A stretch of 20,513 bases of DNA. Source: Chitinispirillaceae bacterium (lineage in GTDB: Bacteria > Fibrobacterota > Chitinivibrionia > Chitinivibrionales > Chitinispirillaceae). A model generated the notes under the pieces. It saw only the letters and a program-made list of their open reading frames with translations. It made no database searches and was not told the origin of the DNA. The stretch is taken from NCBI GenBank assembly GCA_016926315.1, contig JAFGOU010000429.1:1-20513 (forward strand), written 5' to 3'. Every line of letters begins with the position of its first letter. The stretch's first letter is position 1. Shown in pieces: positions 7,621-16,784 of the stretch. The translations under genes were made by a program, and so were the position numbers.

Positions 7621-8682
7621 ATGAAACCCATCCTGCTCCATTATTACGTCACCACCCGCTGCAACTCCCGGTGCTCATTCTGCGATATATGGAAAAACCC
7701 CGCCATGCCCGACGCCTCCCTGCCGGAGGTCTCAGCAAACCTCGCCGCGGCCCGGCAGGCGGGATGCAGGTTCGTCGACTTTACCGGAGGCGAACCTCTT
7801 CTCAACAAAAGACTGCCGCAATTTCTTGATGAGGCGAAACGGCTGGGCTATGTCACCTCGGTCACGACCAACTGCCTTCTCTTTCCTGAACGCGCGCGCG
7901 AACTTGCCGGACTCGTGGACCTGCTCCATTTCAGCATAAGCGGCGGCACGCCTGAGGTCCATGACCGTCTGAGAGGGACCGCGTCTTTCGGCAGCGTCGT
8001 TGAATCCATTGACGCGGCTTTGCGGAACGAATTGGTCCCGGACCTGCTTTTCACCTATACTTCTGATAATATCAACGATTTTGGCTATGCTTACAGACTG
8101 GCGCGTGAAAAAAAACTTATGATTATTCTTGACCCCGTTTTCAATACCGGAGGAGAAGATACGCTCCCGGTGTCCGTGCACAGGCGGGCCGCGGAATATT
8201 CAAAACGTCCCGGCGTCTACTGCAACCGCGCCCATCTCACCCTCCGCCGCCGCGGCGGGAACTCACGGACTTCGCCGCTGTGCCGTGCCGTGGATTCAAC
8301 GGTCGTGATACTTCCGGACAATTCGCTTGCGCTGCCCTGTTTTCACCATCGGATCAGGTCATTCCCCATAAAAAACAACCTTGATGTGATTCTTGCCGGC
8401 GAGGCCCGCAGGGAGGCGGCGCGGATGCAGGGGCGTTACGACTTCTGCGAGCGCTGCCATATCAACTGTTATTTCGACCCGTCGTACCTGCATATGCGCA
8501 ATCTGCTTTTCATGCAGTCGGTACTTTCAAAGCTGCGCTACGCATGGAGGAAATATGTGATTTACAAGAGGCATTTTCCTCTTTTTAAACGCGGCCCTGC
8601 ACAGGTTCGTGTCACCGCCGCCAAGCCGTTAAGTGCCCGTAAAAAACCTTCCCCTCCTGATGTGCGGTCGGGGAACCTCTGA
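7621..8682 (+). CDS. Radical SAM enzyme with a SPASM-like cysteine-rich C-terminus
   Basis: This 353-residue protein has near its start Y-V-T-T-R-C-N-S-R-C-S-F-C, giving the CxxxCxxC cluster-binding motif (C14, C18, C21). G-G-E-P (56-59) is the S-adenosylmethionine amino-group motif. The C-terminal half has further cysteines: one in GVYC, one in PLC, one in LPCFHH, and the group F-C-E-R-C-H-I-N-C. Together they resemble an auxiliary iron-sulfur (SPASM/Twitch) domain used by peptide- and metabolite-modifying enzymes. A basic tail of about 60 residues follows. The substrate is unknown. The 5-nt gap to the membrane glycosyltransferase implies co-transcription and a shared pathway, perhaps modification of a lipid, glycan or peptide. 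It is not HpnH-like, since the sequence around the cluster motif differs. Confidence 0.85.
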   Translation: MKPILLHYYVTTRCNSRCSFCDIWKNPAMPDASLPEVSANLAAARQAGCRFVDFTGGEPLLNKRLPQFLDEAKRLGYVTSVTTNCLLFPERARELAGLVDLLHFSISGGTPEVHDRLRGTASFGSVVESIDAALRNELVPDLLFTYTSDNINDFGYAYRLAREKKLMIILDPVFNTGGEDTLPVSVHRRAAEYSKRPGVYCNRAHLTLRRRGGNSRTSPLCRAVDSTVVILPDNSLALPCFHHRIRSFPIKNNLDVILAGEARREAARMQGRYDFCERCHINCYFDPSYLHMRNLLFMQSVLSKLRYAWRKYVIYKRHFPLFKRGPAQVRVTAAKPLSARKKPSPPDVRSGNL

Positions 8683-8703
8683 GACCTCAGCCCCGAACCG
8701 GGG
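8669..8703. terminator. GC-rich hairpins at the end of the radical SAM gene (weak terminator candidate)
   Basis: CGGGG (8669-8673) can pair with CCCCG (8691-8695), enclosing CTGAG-AC-CTCAG (8679-8690). An alternative hairpin, CCCCG-AAC-CGGGG, occupies 8691-8703. The stop codon (8680-8682) lies inside. There is no T-tract on either side, so intrinsic termination is doubtful, but the structure sits between two convergent genes where a bidirectional terminator would be useful. Confidence 0.3.
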
Positions 8704-8728
8704 CAGCACATGCCGGTCATATGCAAAA

Positions 8729-8845
8729 TTAATTGAATACGCCGAAATAGCGCAGGATAAAAGGCGCGATAACAAAAAAAATTGCCAGCGGGACAAGAAC
8801 GGCTGCGATGAGTATGCTCACTATAGTCCGGAGTGCTTTTGACAT
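8729..8845 (-). CDS. Small single-helix membrane protein (38 aa)
   Basis: On the minus strand AGAGGAG (8849-8855) sits just before ATG 8845, and a frame of 38 codons ends at TAA 8729-8731. The peptide starts MSKALRTIVSILIAAV, with a short basic N-terminus (K3, R6). A continuous hydrophobic segment of roughly residues 8-30 follows, and the tail is R-Y-F-G-V-F-N. Such a segment can span the membrane once. The strong Shine-Dalgarno sequence (AGGAG spaced 3 nt, AGAGG spaced 5 nt) and the compact hydrophobic design argue that it is real. It lies 199 nt downstream of the PpiD-like gene on the same strand and converges with the radical SAM gene. I do not recognise a family, and function is unknown. 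It could regulate or stabilise a membrane complex, as many small membrane proteins do. Confidence 0.6.
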   Translation of the reverse strand: MSKALRTIVSILIAAVLVPLAIFFVIAPFILRYFGVFN

Positions 8846-9044
8846 TCTCTCCTCTGTTTCCGTTCTTGCTTCGAACTGCCTCGTACGCAGTTTTTACTGT
8901 GCAGACTCTTAGTTCCCCTTGACTGCGAATATAGGTGCAGTAATCGTATGGAAACCATAGAAAAAGGCATCCGCAGAAAAGCGGCTCCTCTGCGAAAGCA
9001 CGTCATGCCCTCTCCCCATGCCACCGCAGGCGGCAATACGACAT
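8846..9044. other. Intergenic region between the PpiD-like gene and the small membrane protein
   Basis: These 199 nt carry the ribosome-binding site of the 38-aa gene. They also hold two modest stem-loops: CGCAGA...TCTGCG near 8972-8994, and, read on the minus strand, GCCGCC-TGC-GGTGGC (9020-9034), which follows the PpiD-like stop by 10 nt. Neither has a T-tract, so termination is unproven. A TATATT near 8930 on the minus strand could be a -10 box, but no matching -35 was found. I see no additional gene. Confidence 0.35.
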
Positions 9045-10910
9045 TCAATCAAGATATATTCTGTCAAGATTGCTTGTTATTTTCTGCCTGTTCCTGTAAT
9101 CCATATACCACTTCATGTAAATCTGCTGCCTGAGTTCGCCCATCATCCGTGCCGCGACCATCGAGGTCCGCTGGGAACCCCAGTCGATCGCGGCCGGCGT
9201 TCCTTTCCACAGCGGTCTGACCATAAAATAGGTCCCGTTGTAATCAATCAGCCCGGAGCGTTTCCCGACCGGCAGGGCGAAAGCGACCGCAGCGACCTTC
9301 GTATTGGAACCTATGCCGGGAATCTGACTCATCCGGGTTATGGTATCCGTAACGCCAGAACTTATGACCGACGGGTCTGATTTTTTCAGCGAGGCGAGCG
9401 GCGTGTTTTCCGCGACCTTTTCCACCCACTTTTCCGCAAACGAGCGAAGCGCCGCGGCCCGCAATGAATCCGCGATGATCTTCCTGATACGAGGCACTGC
9501 GGCCTCAAAAGGCATGACGCCTTTAGGAACCCTCCTTGTAACTGAAAAAAGATAATATCCCCCTTTGTTCTCGAGACGTTCGGAAATCGTATCACCGCCT
9601 TTCCGGTCAAGCCCGAAAAGGAAGGCGCCAAGCCCTGAGACATAACCGATGCCGGGTATGGGAGCGCCCCGTGGAAACAGTCCCGTGGAATCAAAAACGA
9701 TTTCAGAATCGAGCCTCGATGCTGCCGCGGCCGCCTTGGCAAAGCCTTCGTCAAGCATGGTCCTCCTCAGCGAATCGGCTTTCTCCTCGATTATATCCGT
9801 TGTCTCAATTGAAGGAACGATCCTGCGAAGAATATGCCGCACCTTGACCTCTTCAGTCTTCCCGACTTTCCGTTTATTTTCCACATAGACAAGGTGATAT
9901 CCGAACTGCGTCTTTATCGGAGCCGATATTTCGCCATTTCCCAGCGAAAAGGCGACGCGCTCGAATTCCCTGTCCATAACCCCGCGCCTTACGAAGCCGA
10001 TATCGCCGCCGTTCTGGGCGGAGCCTTCATCGTCCGATGAAATCATCGCCTCCTCTGCAAACGCCTCCGGACGGGGGGGCTCCTTGTCGGCGAGGAGCCT
10101 GTTCCTGATTTCCACCAGTTCTTCGAAACACATCTGCGTGTCGTTTGCTTTCGCCTTTTTCAAAAAGGAAACCGCATACAAGTCGATCATCTCTTCGGTC
10201 TGAAAGCTGTCCTGGTGAGCGGCATAATAGTCCGCGACCATGCCTTCGGTGATATCGGTGATGCCCGTCCTGACCGCGGCCGCGTTAATGTACGCGTACT
10301 CAAAAATCGCTTTCTCGTTCTCCGCTTTATAGGTATGCTCCAGTTCGGCTCTTGTCGCCACGAGCGGCGCTGTCAGCAGGAGTTCAAGTTTCCGCGAAGG
10401 TATTATCAGCTCCCGCGTCTGCTGCTCAAGCACGCGCAGACCCGGATTGTACTCATAGGTCCGCGGGTCATTCAGAACGGCGATATATTTCGCAGTGTCA
10501 AATTTCCCGTCTGTCATTAAGTTTGAATTCGTGTCAACGCCCGGCGGAGGATTGTTTTTGATATAATCAAACACCTCGTCGGCGGAAGCAAAAAGACATG
10601 CCTTTTTGAAATAATCCTTCAGCAGGACCTGGGAGACCTGCTGTTCCCACACCTGCCGTACAAGCTCACGGGACTGAAGCTGTTCATCGTCAGCATGGCC
10701 CCGCTCCATGTTCTGACGCGCGGATTCCAGTTCACGGTCAAAATACGTGAGGGGAATCTCCTGCCCGTTGATTTTACCGGCGACATTCGTCGTGGCCCCC
10801 GACGCGCCGCCGCGATTCATTCCCCAGTCTAAAAGGATCGTCCCGATAACGAACGATACCAGGACAATTACCATGATGACCGGCGCCATTTCCCGCATTT
10901 TACTTATCAT
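9045..10910 (-). CDS. ppiD: PpiD/SurA-like membrane-anchored peptidyl-prolyl isomerase
   Basis: This 621-residue protein matches PpiD in length and layout. A transmembrane helix at the N-terminus (about 9-28, PVIMVIVLVSFVIGTILLDW) is followed by the chaperone segment with G-K-I-N-G-Q-E-I-P-L (45-54, SurA_N-like) and long helices. A parvulin domain lies at about 240-348: G-S-A-Q-N-G-G-D-I-G-F-V-R-R-G, E-F-E-R-V-A-F-S-L-G-N-G-E-I-S, P-I-K-T-Q-F-G-Y-H-L. A second parvulin-like region starts V-K-V-R-H-I-L (355-361) but lacks the typical G-G-D-L-G core, so it may be inactive. Such proteins help newly exported envelope proteins fold at the outer face of the inner membrane, near SecYEG. AGGGG lies 6 nt before ATG 10910. 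The gene follows ctpA by 50 nt and lies downstream of secA, which fits a secretion role. Confidence 0.88.
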   Translation of the reverse strand: MISKMREMAPVIMVIVLVSFVIGTILLDWGMNRGGASGATTNVAGKINGQEIPLTYFDRELESARQNMERGHADDEQLQSRELVRQVWEQQVSQVLLKDYFKKACLFASADEVFDYIKNNPPPGVDTNSNLMTDGKFDTAKYIAVLNDPRTYEYNPGLRVLEQQTRELIIPSRKLELLLTAPLVATRAELEHTYKAENEKAIFEYAYINAAAVRTGITDITEGMVADYYAAHQDSFQTEEMIDLYAVSFLKKAKANDTQMCFEELVEIRNRLLADKEPPRPEAFAEEAMISSDDEGSAQNGGDIGFVRRGVMDREFERVAFSLGNGEISAPIKTQFGYHLVYVENKRKVGKTEEVKVRHILRRIVPSIETTDIIEEKADSLRRTMLDEGFAKAAAAASRLDSEIVFDSTGLFPRGAPIPGIGYVSGLGAFLFGLDRKGGDTISERLENKGGYYLFSVTRRVPKGVMPFEAAVPRIRKIIADSLRAAALRSFAEKWVEKVAENTPLASLKKSDPSVISSGVTDTITRMSQIPGIGSNTKVAAVAFALPVGKRSGLIDYNGTYFMVRPLWKGTPAAIDWGSQRTSMVAARMMGELRQQIYMKWYMDYRNRQKITSNLDRIYLD

Positions 10911-10960
10911 AGTGACCCCTGAATGCTCCTTTGGTGTGTAACGGCAAACGGCAGAAACGG

Positions 10961-12838
10961 CTATTCTTTCCCGTTCCCCGCCGGCGCTTTTTCGGCACGA
11001 GGCTTTATAAGTGAAGAATAAATATCCTTGTTCGCTAAAAACCTGACCGCCGTTTTCACGACCGGATCATCGGACAGCCTCCACCGGTAAAACGCCTCGT
11101 CGTCCTGGCCCAGATGGCGTATCAACAGGGCCTCGTACAGATGTTTCCTGATTTCCTTTTCGTTTTCGGCAAGGGTACGCCTGTTCTCTCGTGAAAGGAC
11201 TGAATCGATGGCGCCGGCGAATTTTTTAAGCTCTGCCATCTCCTGCGCAGTCCATTTCGGTTTTAACCCCGGAACGATGCGCCGGAGTTTCGCCGAATCG
11301 GCAGACGTATCAGCGGCAAGCTCGCTTCTGCGTTTGAATTCCCTGAACTGGATCTGCGCAATGCTTTCGTATGAAAAATTGACAGAATCAAGGAAACGGT
11401 AAAAATCCTTCATGATTTCATCGTCAAGGGATATTTTCCCCCCCCTTATCCTGTTTTTTTTCTTCAGAAAAGCGTATTCGTGATTTGCGAATCTGAAAAA
11501 GATATCTTTACCGAACAGCGCACGCACGGCGAGATGGGTCACTTCCTGCTGGACCACCGTATCGGGGATGATACCTCCGCCTCCGAACACGACGCGTCCG
11601 TTTTTGGTAAAGTAACGCGTGGTATCCGCCTTCGCTTTGATACGGTCGTTCTGTGCATCGCCCGTCGAATCGCTCAGTGCCGTGTCGGCGTCGGCATCGC
11701 CATAACCGTAATTGTGCGCAGAACCGCGGACCGCGTTTTCGGGCCTGTTTATGCAGCGTCCCGACGGAGTATAATAATAGGCGGTCGTGAGTTTAAGGGT
11801 ATATTTTTTATCAAGTGGAATAGGGGTCTGCACAGAACCCTTGCCGAACGTAGTGTCTCCGACGACCACGCCGCGGTCCCAGTCCTGAATCGCTCCGGCG
11901 ACGATTTCAGAGGCGCTTGCGCTTGCATAGTTTACCAGCATGACGAGCGGTGTACTCACGGGCAATACGGGTTCCGCCATTGAAGGAAAATCCCTGTTCT
12001 GGTCGATAGTAAGCGACCGCCCTCTGGTGGAAACGACGAGTGAACCCCTCGGGAGGAACAATCCGGCCACGTCAACCGCCTGCGGCAGAAGACCGCCCGG
12101 ATTCCAGCGCATGTCAAGGATAAGGCCCCGGATGTTCTTCTTCAGCAGCTCGCGTATCGCTTTGGCTACCTCTGCCTCGGCCTTTTCGGAAAACTGCGAA
12201 AAATTGATGTACCCTATGGCACTGTCGATGACCCCGTAGAAAGGCACCGCTTTTATCTCGATAATGCCCCTCGTGATGACATACTCCATATCTTTCGGCT
12301 CGCCCTTGCGGCGGATGGTGAGCGCCACCTTGGTGCCCGGCTCGCCCCTGAGTTTGCTCACGGCGCGGTCAATGGTTATGCCGGCGGTCGATTTCCCGTC
12401 GATTTTTATTATCTGGTCTCCCGGCTGGATGCCCGCCCGCGAGGCAGGCGTTCCGGTTATCGGCGTCATGACGCTCAGGACCTTATCGCGTATGGCAATC
12501 TGGATACCCAGCCCGCCGAATCTTCCCTGCAGATGTATTTTAAGCTCGCTGTATTCTTTTTCGTTCATATAGGTCGTGTGCGGATCGAGCATGCGGAGCA
12601 TGCCGTTAACCCCGCTGTCGATAATGTCACCGAACTTCATGTCTTCGACATAGTTCTGATGTATCTTGGTCGCCACGTCGTCGAAACGCACGATGTCCGC
12701 GTAAAAATTGTCGCGTTCTCCGCCAGCTGTGGAGACATCGACCAGCAGACCAGCGAAAATCACCGTCAGGACCGCGAAACCGATAACGGGCGGTTTCCTG
12801 CAAAGCCAGAAAAACGAACGAAACAGATTACTGCTCAT
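10961..12838 (-). CDS. ctpA: C-terminal processing serine protease (S41 family) with long C-terminal extension
   Basis: This 625-residue protein starts with an N-terminal signal-anchor (about 17-34), followed by the S41 helical domain and a PDZ domain (about 105-190, with G-L-G-I-Q and A-S-R-A-G-I-Q-P-G-D). The protease core contains L-D-M-R-W-N-P-G-G-L (241-250), S-A-S-A-S-E (306-311, S308 the likely nucleophile) and F-G-K-G-S-V-Q (331-337, K333 the general base). Their 25-residue spacing matches Tsp and D1 protease. These enzymes cut periplasmic proteins from their C-termini. After about residue 430 there are ~195 charged, helical residues not found in short CtpA proteins. GGAG precedes ATG 12838 by 6 nt. 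The 91-nt gap from tmk includes the hairpin AAACGC-CCGT-GCGTTT (12850-12865) just upstream of the ribosome-binding site. Confidence 0.93.
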   Translation of the reverse strand: MSSNLFRSFFWLCRKPPVIGFAVLTVIFAGLLVDVSTAGGERDNFYADIVRFDDVATKIHQNYVEDMKFGDIIDSGVNGMLRMLDPHTTYMNEKEYSELKIHLQGRFGGLGIQIAIRDKVLSVMTPITGTPASRAGIQPGDQIIKIDGKSTAGITIDRAVSKLRGEPGTKVALTIRRKGEPKDMEYVITRGIIEIKAVPFYGVIDSAIGYINFSQFSEKAEAEVAKAIRELLKKNIRGLILDMRWNPGGLLPQAVDVAGLFLPRGSLVVSTRGRSLTIDQNRDFPSMAEPVLPVSTPLVMLVNYASASASEIVAGAIQDWDRGVVVGDTTFGKGSVQTPIPLDKKYTLKLTTAYYYTPSGRCINRPENAVRGSAHNYGYGDADADTALSDSTGDAQNDRIKAKADTTRYFTKNGRVVFGGGGIIPDTVVQQEVTHLAVRALFGKDIFFRFANHEYAFLKKKNRIRGGKISLDDEIMKDFYRFLDSVNFSYESIAQIQFREFKRRSELAADTSADSAKLRRIVPGLKPKWTAQEMAELKKFAGAIDSVLSRENRRTLAENEKEIRKHLYEALLIRHLGQDDEAFYRWRLSDDPVVKTAVRFLANKDIYSSLIKPRAEKAPAGNGKE

Positions 12839-12929
12839 CTTTTCTCCAGAAACGCCCGTGCGTTTACCCTTTTAAGCGGATTTGATCACCCCGTTACAGA
12901 CAGCTTTTTAAAATATATTCTGCGGAAAG

Positions 12930-13568
12930 TTATTTTTCAGACTGTACCTCTGTCGCTTCCATGATTTTCCGGTAAACCTGTTCCCCGAGATCTTCAACCG
13001 GCAGGGTCGCATCAAGGAGCGTTATCTTTTCCGGATGCTGGAGAGCCATCGAACGGAAACCGGCGGCCACCCGGGCAAAAAAATCCCTGCCGCCGGATTC
13101 AAGACGATCGCGGGATTTATCCATTGCGGAAAGACGGGCAAAGGCCGTCTCGACGCTGATGTCGAAAATAAAAGTTATATCCGGTCTGACACCTGCCGCC
13201 GCGATGCCGTTGACCTTTTCAATAAGTGACAGCGGCACTTTTCTGCCGAACCCCTGGTAGGCGTATGTCGAGACGTCGAAGCGGTCGCACAGCACGATGG
13301 CGCCGCGTTCCAGGGCGGGGACGATCTTCTCGCGAACATGCTGCGCACGCGCCGCTGCATACAGCAGAAGTTCGCATTCATCAACCATCTCGCCGTGGCC
13401 GGACGAAAGAACGAGGGAACGTATCTTTTCGGAGATGGCAGTGCCGCCCGGCTCGCGTGTGACCATTACGGAACGCCGTTTTTTTTTCATCCGTTCCGCA
13501 GCAAGGGCGAGCTGCGTGCTCTTTCCGCACCCGTCGATGCCGTCAAACACAACGAATAATCCGCGCAT
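12930..13568 (-). CDS. tmk: Thymidylate kinase
   Basis: Tmk phosphorylates dTMP to dTDP with ATP for DNA synthesis. Starting at ATG 13568, the 212-residue protein begins MRGLFVVFDGIDGCGKSTQ, with the P-loop G-I-D-G-C-G-K-S-T at 10-18. T-R-E-P-G-G-T is the family's dTMP-site motif, and C-D-R-F-D-V-S-T-Y-A-Y-Q-G carries the DR(Y/F) motif. A D-I-S-V-E-T-A strand and an R-D-R-L-E LID segment follow. An alternative ATG at 13583 would overlap the end of secA by 11 nt and add MGHDS. I prefer 13568 because it matches the usual family start, sits 4 nt after the secA stop and has GGGG about 9 nt upstream. This tight link to secA suggests co-transcription. Confidence 0.93.
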   Translation of the reverse strand: MRGLFVVFDGIDGCGKSTQLALAAERMKKKRRSVMVTREPGGTAISEKIRSLVLSSGHGEMVDECELLLYAAARAQHVREKIVPALERGAIVLCDRFDVSTYAYQGFGRKVPLSLIEKVNGIAAAGVRPDITFIFDISVETAFARLSAMDKSRDRLESGGRDFFARVAAGFRSMALQHPEKITLLDATLPVEDLGEQVYRKIMEATEVQSEK

Positions 13569-13572
13569 GGAA

Positions 13573-16500
13573 TCATGCCCCATGACACTTTTTGTATTTT
13601 TTCCCGCTGCCGCACGGACAGGGGTCGTTTCTTCCTACCTGCGGACCGGCTTTTATTATGGTGTGCTGTCCTGAAGCCGCGCGGTTGGTGACCTGCTCCT
13701 GCCTGCGCGCAGGCGGCATTTCGCGTGCTACCGAACCCGACGAAAAAATATCAAACGTGCCGTGAATCTCCTCGGCGACAGGGGCCGGCATGGCGCGGCG
13801 TTCCGGTTCCACCCGTTCCATGCGGAACAGATATCCGGCGACCTCCCGTGCAATGGCCTGCCTCAGCTCGCCGAACATCTTGAGCCCTTCACGCTGGTAT
13901 TCGTACAGCGGGTTCTTCTGGCCGAACGCACGGTACTGAACGCCCCCCTTGAGGTGGTCCATCTCGTAAAGATGGTCTTTCCACAGGTTGTCTATCACCA
14001 TAAGGAAAACTGCCCGCTCAAACTGACGCATCATCGGAGCGCCGAATCGCCGTTCCTTCTCCTCGTAACGCTCCCGTATGAGTTTTGCCGCACCGTCATA
14101 CAGCGTCTCCTTCGTTTCACCCGGCATCTCCTTCGGTGAAAAACGGTACGAAACGCCGAAGGTGGCCTGCAGTTCAGACCAGAGACCGGTCATGTTCCAG
14201 TTTTCAGAGTACTTGTCCGCCCCTGTGTACTTGAGAACGATCTCCTCCAGACGTGCGGCAATCTGGTCAATGATCTCCTCCTTAAGGTCCTCTCCCCGCA
14301 GGATCCTCTGGCGCAGGCCGTAAATTTCGGTTCGCTGGAGGTTCATGACGTCGTCATATTCCTTGAGATGCTTGCGGATCTCGAAGTTGCGCCCCTCGAC
14401 ACGTTTCTGCGCGTTGGCTATCGCGCGTGAAACGATCGGGTGCGAAATCACCTCTCCTTCTTCGGCCCCCAGTTTGCTCATGATGGTGGCGATACGTTCA
14501 GAACCGAAAATACGCATGAGGTCGTCGTCAAGGGAAAGATAGAAATTCGAAGATCCCGGGTCGCCCTGCCGTCCCGCACGTCCGCGCAGCTGATTGTCGA
14601 TGCGACGCGATTCGTGCCGCTCAGTGCCTATGATATGCAGTCCGCCAGCCTCGAGCACTTTCTTCTGGCCATCCAGCGTCTTCTGATAAAGCCGGGCATA
14701 TTTTTTACGTTTTTCTTCAGAGGTCAGATCTCCCGGCTCGATGCCCTCTTTGAAAAGCTCCGCGTTCGCCATGATTTCAAAATTTCCGCCGAGCACGATA
14801 TCGGTGCCGCGTCCCGCCATATTGGTCGCAATGGTCACGGCCCCCGGACGGCCTGCCTGCGCGATAATGGTCGCCTCCTTCGCGTGCTGCTTTGCATTCA
14901 GGACCTCATGCTCGACCCCGGCGCGCTGAAGCAATTTGCTCAGCAGTTCGGATTTTTCTATCGAGGTGGTCCCGACGAGCACCGGCTGACCCTTTTCATT
15001 CCTCTTCTTTATCGCCTCGACGACGGCGTTGTATTTCTCCCGGAACGTCCGGTAGATTTCGTCGTGATGGTCCCTGCGGACCATGGGACGATTCGTGGGG
15101 ATCGTCACGACGTCAAGCTTGTAAATTTCATGGAACTCTGCCGCTTCGGTGGCCGCCGTTCCGGTCATGCCTGCCATTTTTCTGTACATCTTGAAGAAAT
15201 TCTGGAACGTGATGGTGGCCAGCGTCTGGTTTTCCCCGGCCACCGTAACGCCTTCTTTAGCCTCGACCGCCTGATGCAGGCCTTCGGACCAGCGGCGTCC
15301 GTGAAGTATGCGTCCGGTAAATTCGTCGACGATGAGAATCTGTCCGTCCTGAACCACGTAGTCCACGTCACGTTCCTTGAGGGAGTACGCGACCAGAAGC
15401 TGGCTAACGCAGTGTATACGTTCCGACCGTTCCGCGTAGCTGCGGTGCACCTGCTCTCGCTTCTCAATCTTCGCCTCGGGCGAAAGAGACTCGTCCTTGT
15501 CGATAGCGCCGATCATTTCGGCAAGATCGGGGACAACAAAAAAATCAGGATTGTCGCCGCCGATAAGAGCCCTTCCCTTTTCGGTCAGTTCGGCGCTGTG
15601 GCCTGATTCGTCAATGGTAAAAAAGAGCTCCTCCTCTATCTCATGCAGCTTCTTGTCGCGGAGATAGTCGGTCTCGACCGTTTTCATGTATTTCGCGACG
15701 CCCGGCTCCTTGATCAGCTTGGCGAGACGCTTGTTTTTCGGCGCGCCTTTCTGAACGATGAGCATTTTAAGGCCGCACTGGTACTCTTTTCCGGCCTGCG
15801 GTAAAAGTACTTCCGCCTCGCCGATGACCTTCTGTACCAGCTGGTTCTGGGCGTTAACCACTTTGACCACGCGCGGCTTCAGTTCATCATACTCACGATT
15901 CGAACGGGTCACCTGACCGGATATGATGAGAGGCGTGCGCGCTTCGTCGACAAGAATGTTGTCGACCTCGTCTATGATCGCATAGTTGAGTTCACGCTGA
16001 ACGCACTGGTCGGGCGACGTGGACATATTGTCGCGGAGGTAATCGAAACCGAATTCGTTATTGGTGCCGAAAACAATATCGCAGGCGTAAACCGCCCGGC
16101 GCTGCGGGCTGTGCGGTTCGGTGAGGTCGAGGCACCCTACCGTCAGGCCGAGGAAAGAGAATATCTTCCCCATCCATTCGCTGTCACGGCGGGCAAGGTA
16201 ATCATTCACCGTGATGATATGGACGCCTTTGCCTTCAAGCGCGTTGAGGTACGCTGCCATAGCCGCGACCTGTGTTTTCCCCTCGCCGGTGCGCATTTCG
16301 GCTATCTTCCCCTGATGAAGAACTATGGCACCGATGACCTGGACGTCAAAATGCGCCATAAAAGGGATTTCTTTAGCCGTAAACGGATCAATGACCATGC
16401 GCCGCTCGCCGAGGACCCTGAAGGTGGCTTCGCGGAACACCGAGAACGCTTCCGGAAGCAGGTCGTTCAGCCCGGCGCCGCCCGCGATTTTTTCCCTGAA

Positions 16501-16650
16501 TTCAGCGGTCTTTGCTTTAAGCCCCTCGTCTCCGAGTGCGGAAACGGCCTTGCGGAAACAGTTGACTCTGTCAAGAACCGGCCTGAGTTTGCGGAGATCG
16601 CGGTCCTGTTTGGATCCGAAAAAAAAGCCTACAAAATCAAGAAAGGTCAT
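13573..16650 (-). CDS. secA: Preprotein translocase ATPase SecA
   Basis: SecA is the cytoplasmic ATPase that pushes unfolded proteins through SecYEG. The 1025-residue protein shows Walker A R-T-G-E-G-K-T (120-126), the D-E-V-D Walker B (227-230), [14 protein letters not shown] and [11 protein letters not shown] helicase motifs in the second nucleotide-binding domain, and the scaffold/wing region. The C-terminus ends [16 protein letters not shown], a zinc-binding tail (C1011, C1013, C1022, H1023) that contacts SecB or ribosomes. About 115 residues (roughly 256-370) are inserted after the DEVD/D-E-A-R-T-P segment compared with E. coli SecA (901 residues). Bacteroidota SecA proteins carry a similar insertion, which supports an FCB origin. 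The ribosome-binding site before ATG 16650 is weak. Confidence 0.98.
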   Translation of the reverse strand: MTFLDFVGFFFGSKQDRDLRKLRPVLDRVNCFRKAVSALGDEGLKAKTAEFREKIAGGAGLNDLLPEAFSVFREATFRVLGERRMVIDPFTAKEIPFMAHFDVQVIGAIVLHQGKIAEMRTGEGKTQVAAMAAYLNALEGKGVHIITVNDYLARRDSEWMGKIFSFLGLTVGCLDLTEPHSPQRRAVYACDIVFGTNNEFGFDYLRDNMSTSPDQCVQRELNYAIIDEVDNILVDEARTPLIISGQVTRSNREYDELKPRVVKVVNAQNQLVQKVIGEAEVLLPQAGKEYQCGLKMLIVQKGAPKNKRLAKLIKEPGVAKYMKTVETDYLRDKKLHEIEEELFFTIDESGHSAELTEKGRALIGGDNPDFFVVPDLAEMIGAIDKDESLSPEAKIEKREQVHRSYAERSERIHCVSQLLVAYSLKERDVDYVVQDGQILIVDEFTGRILHGRRWSEGLHQAVEAKEGVTVAGENQTLATITFQNFFKMYRKMAGMTGTAATEAAEFHEIYKLDVVTIPTNRPMVRRDHHDEIYRTFREKYNAVVEAIKKRNEKGQPVLVGTTSIEKSELLSKLLQRAGVEHEVLNAKQHAKEATIIAQAGRPGAVTIATNMAGRGTDIVLGGNFEIMANAELFKEGIEPGDLTSEEKRKKYARLYQKTLDGQKKVLEAGGLHIIGTERHESRRIDNQLRGRAGRQGDPGSSNFYLSLDDDLMRIFGSERIATIMSKLGAEEGEVISHPIVSRAIANAQKRVEGRNFEIRKHLKEYDDVMNLQRTEIYGLRQRILRGEDLKEEIIDQIAARLEEIVLKYTGADKYSENWNMTGLWSELQATFGVSYRFSPKEMPGETKETLYDGAAKLIRERYEEKERRFGAPMMRQFERAVFLMVIDNLWKDHLYEMDHLKGGVQYRAFGQKNPLYEYQREGLKMFGELRQAIAREVAGYLFRMERVEPERRAMPAPVAEEIHGTFDIFSSGSVAREMPPARRQEQVTNRAASGQHTIIKAGPQVGRNDPCPCGSGKKYKKCHGA

Positions 16651-16726
16651 GGGCTGCAGCCTTTTTGTTTTTCACCGGGTTCACAGCGGTCCGCGCGCAG
16701 ACATCCGGAAAATAATTGTTTACGAC

Positions 16727-16753
16727 AAAAAAAGCCTGCATTTATGCAGGCTT
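16727..16753 (-). terminator. Intrinsic terminator after the double-HTH gene
   Basis: Read on the minus strand, AAGCCTGCA-TAAA-TGCAGGCTT forms a perfect 9-bp stem with a 4-nt loop, and its 3' arm runs into a tract of seven T residues. It lies 31 nt past the HTH stop codon and would separate that transcript from secA downstream. secA would then need its own promoter within 16651-16726. Confidence 0.85.
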
Positions 16754-16784
16754 GACCATGTACGTTAACCGAAAAACCGGGGGA

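Noticed and set aside
14440..15606. A long plus-strand open frame (388 codons)
   Set aside because: It lies wholly antisense to secA, has no recognisable motifs and is explained by the GC-biased codon use of secA on the other strand.
15270..15890. Large insertion in SecA relative to E. coli SecA
   Set aside because: It is unusual only against E. coli; Bacteroidota-type SecA proteins have a similar insertion, so I treat it as a lineage marker rather than novelty.
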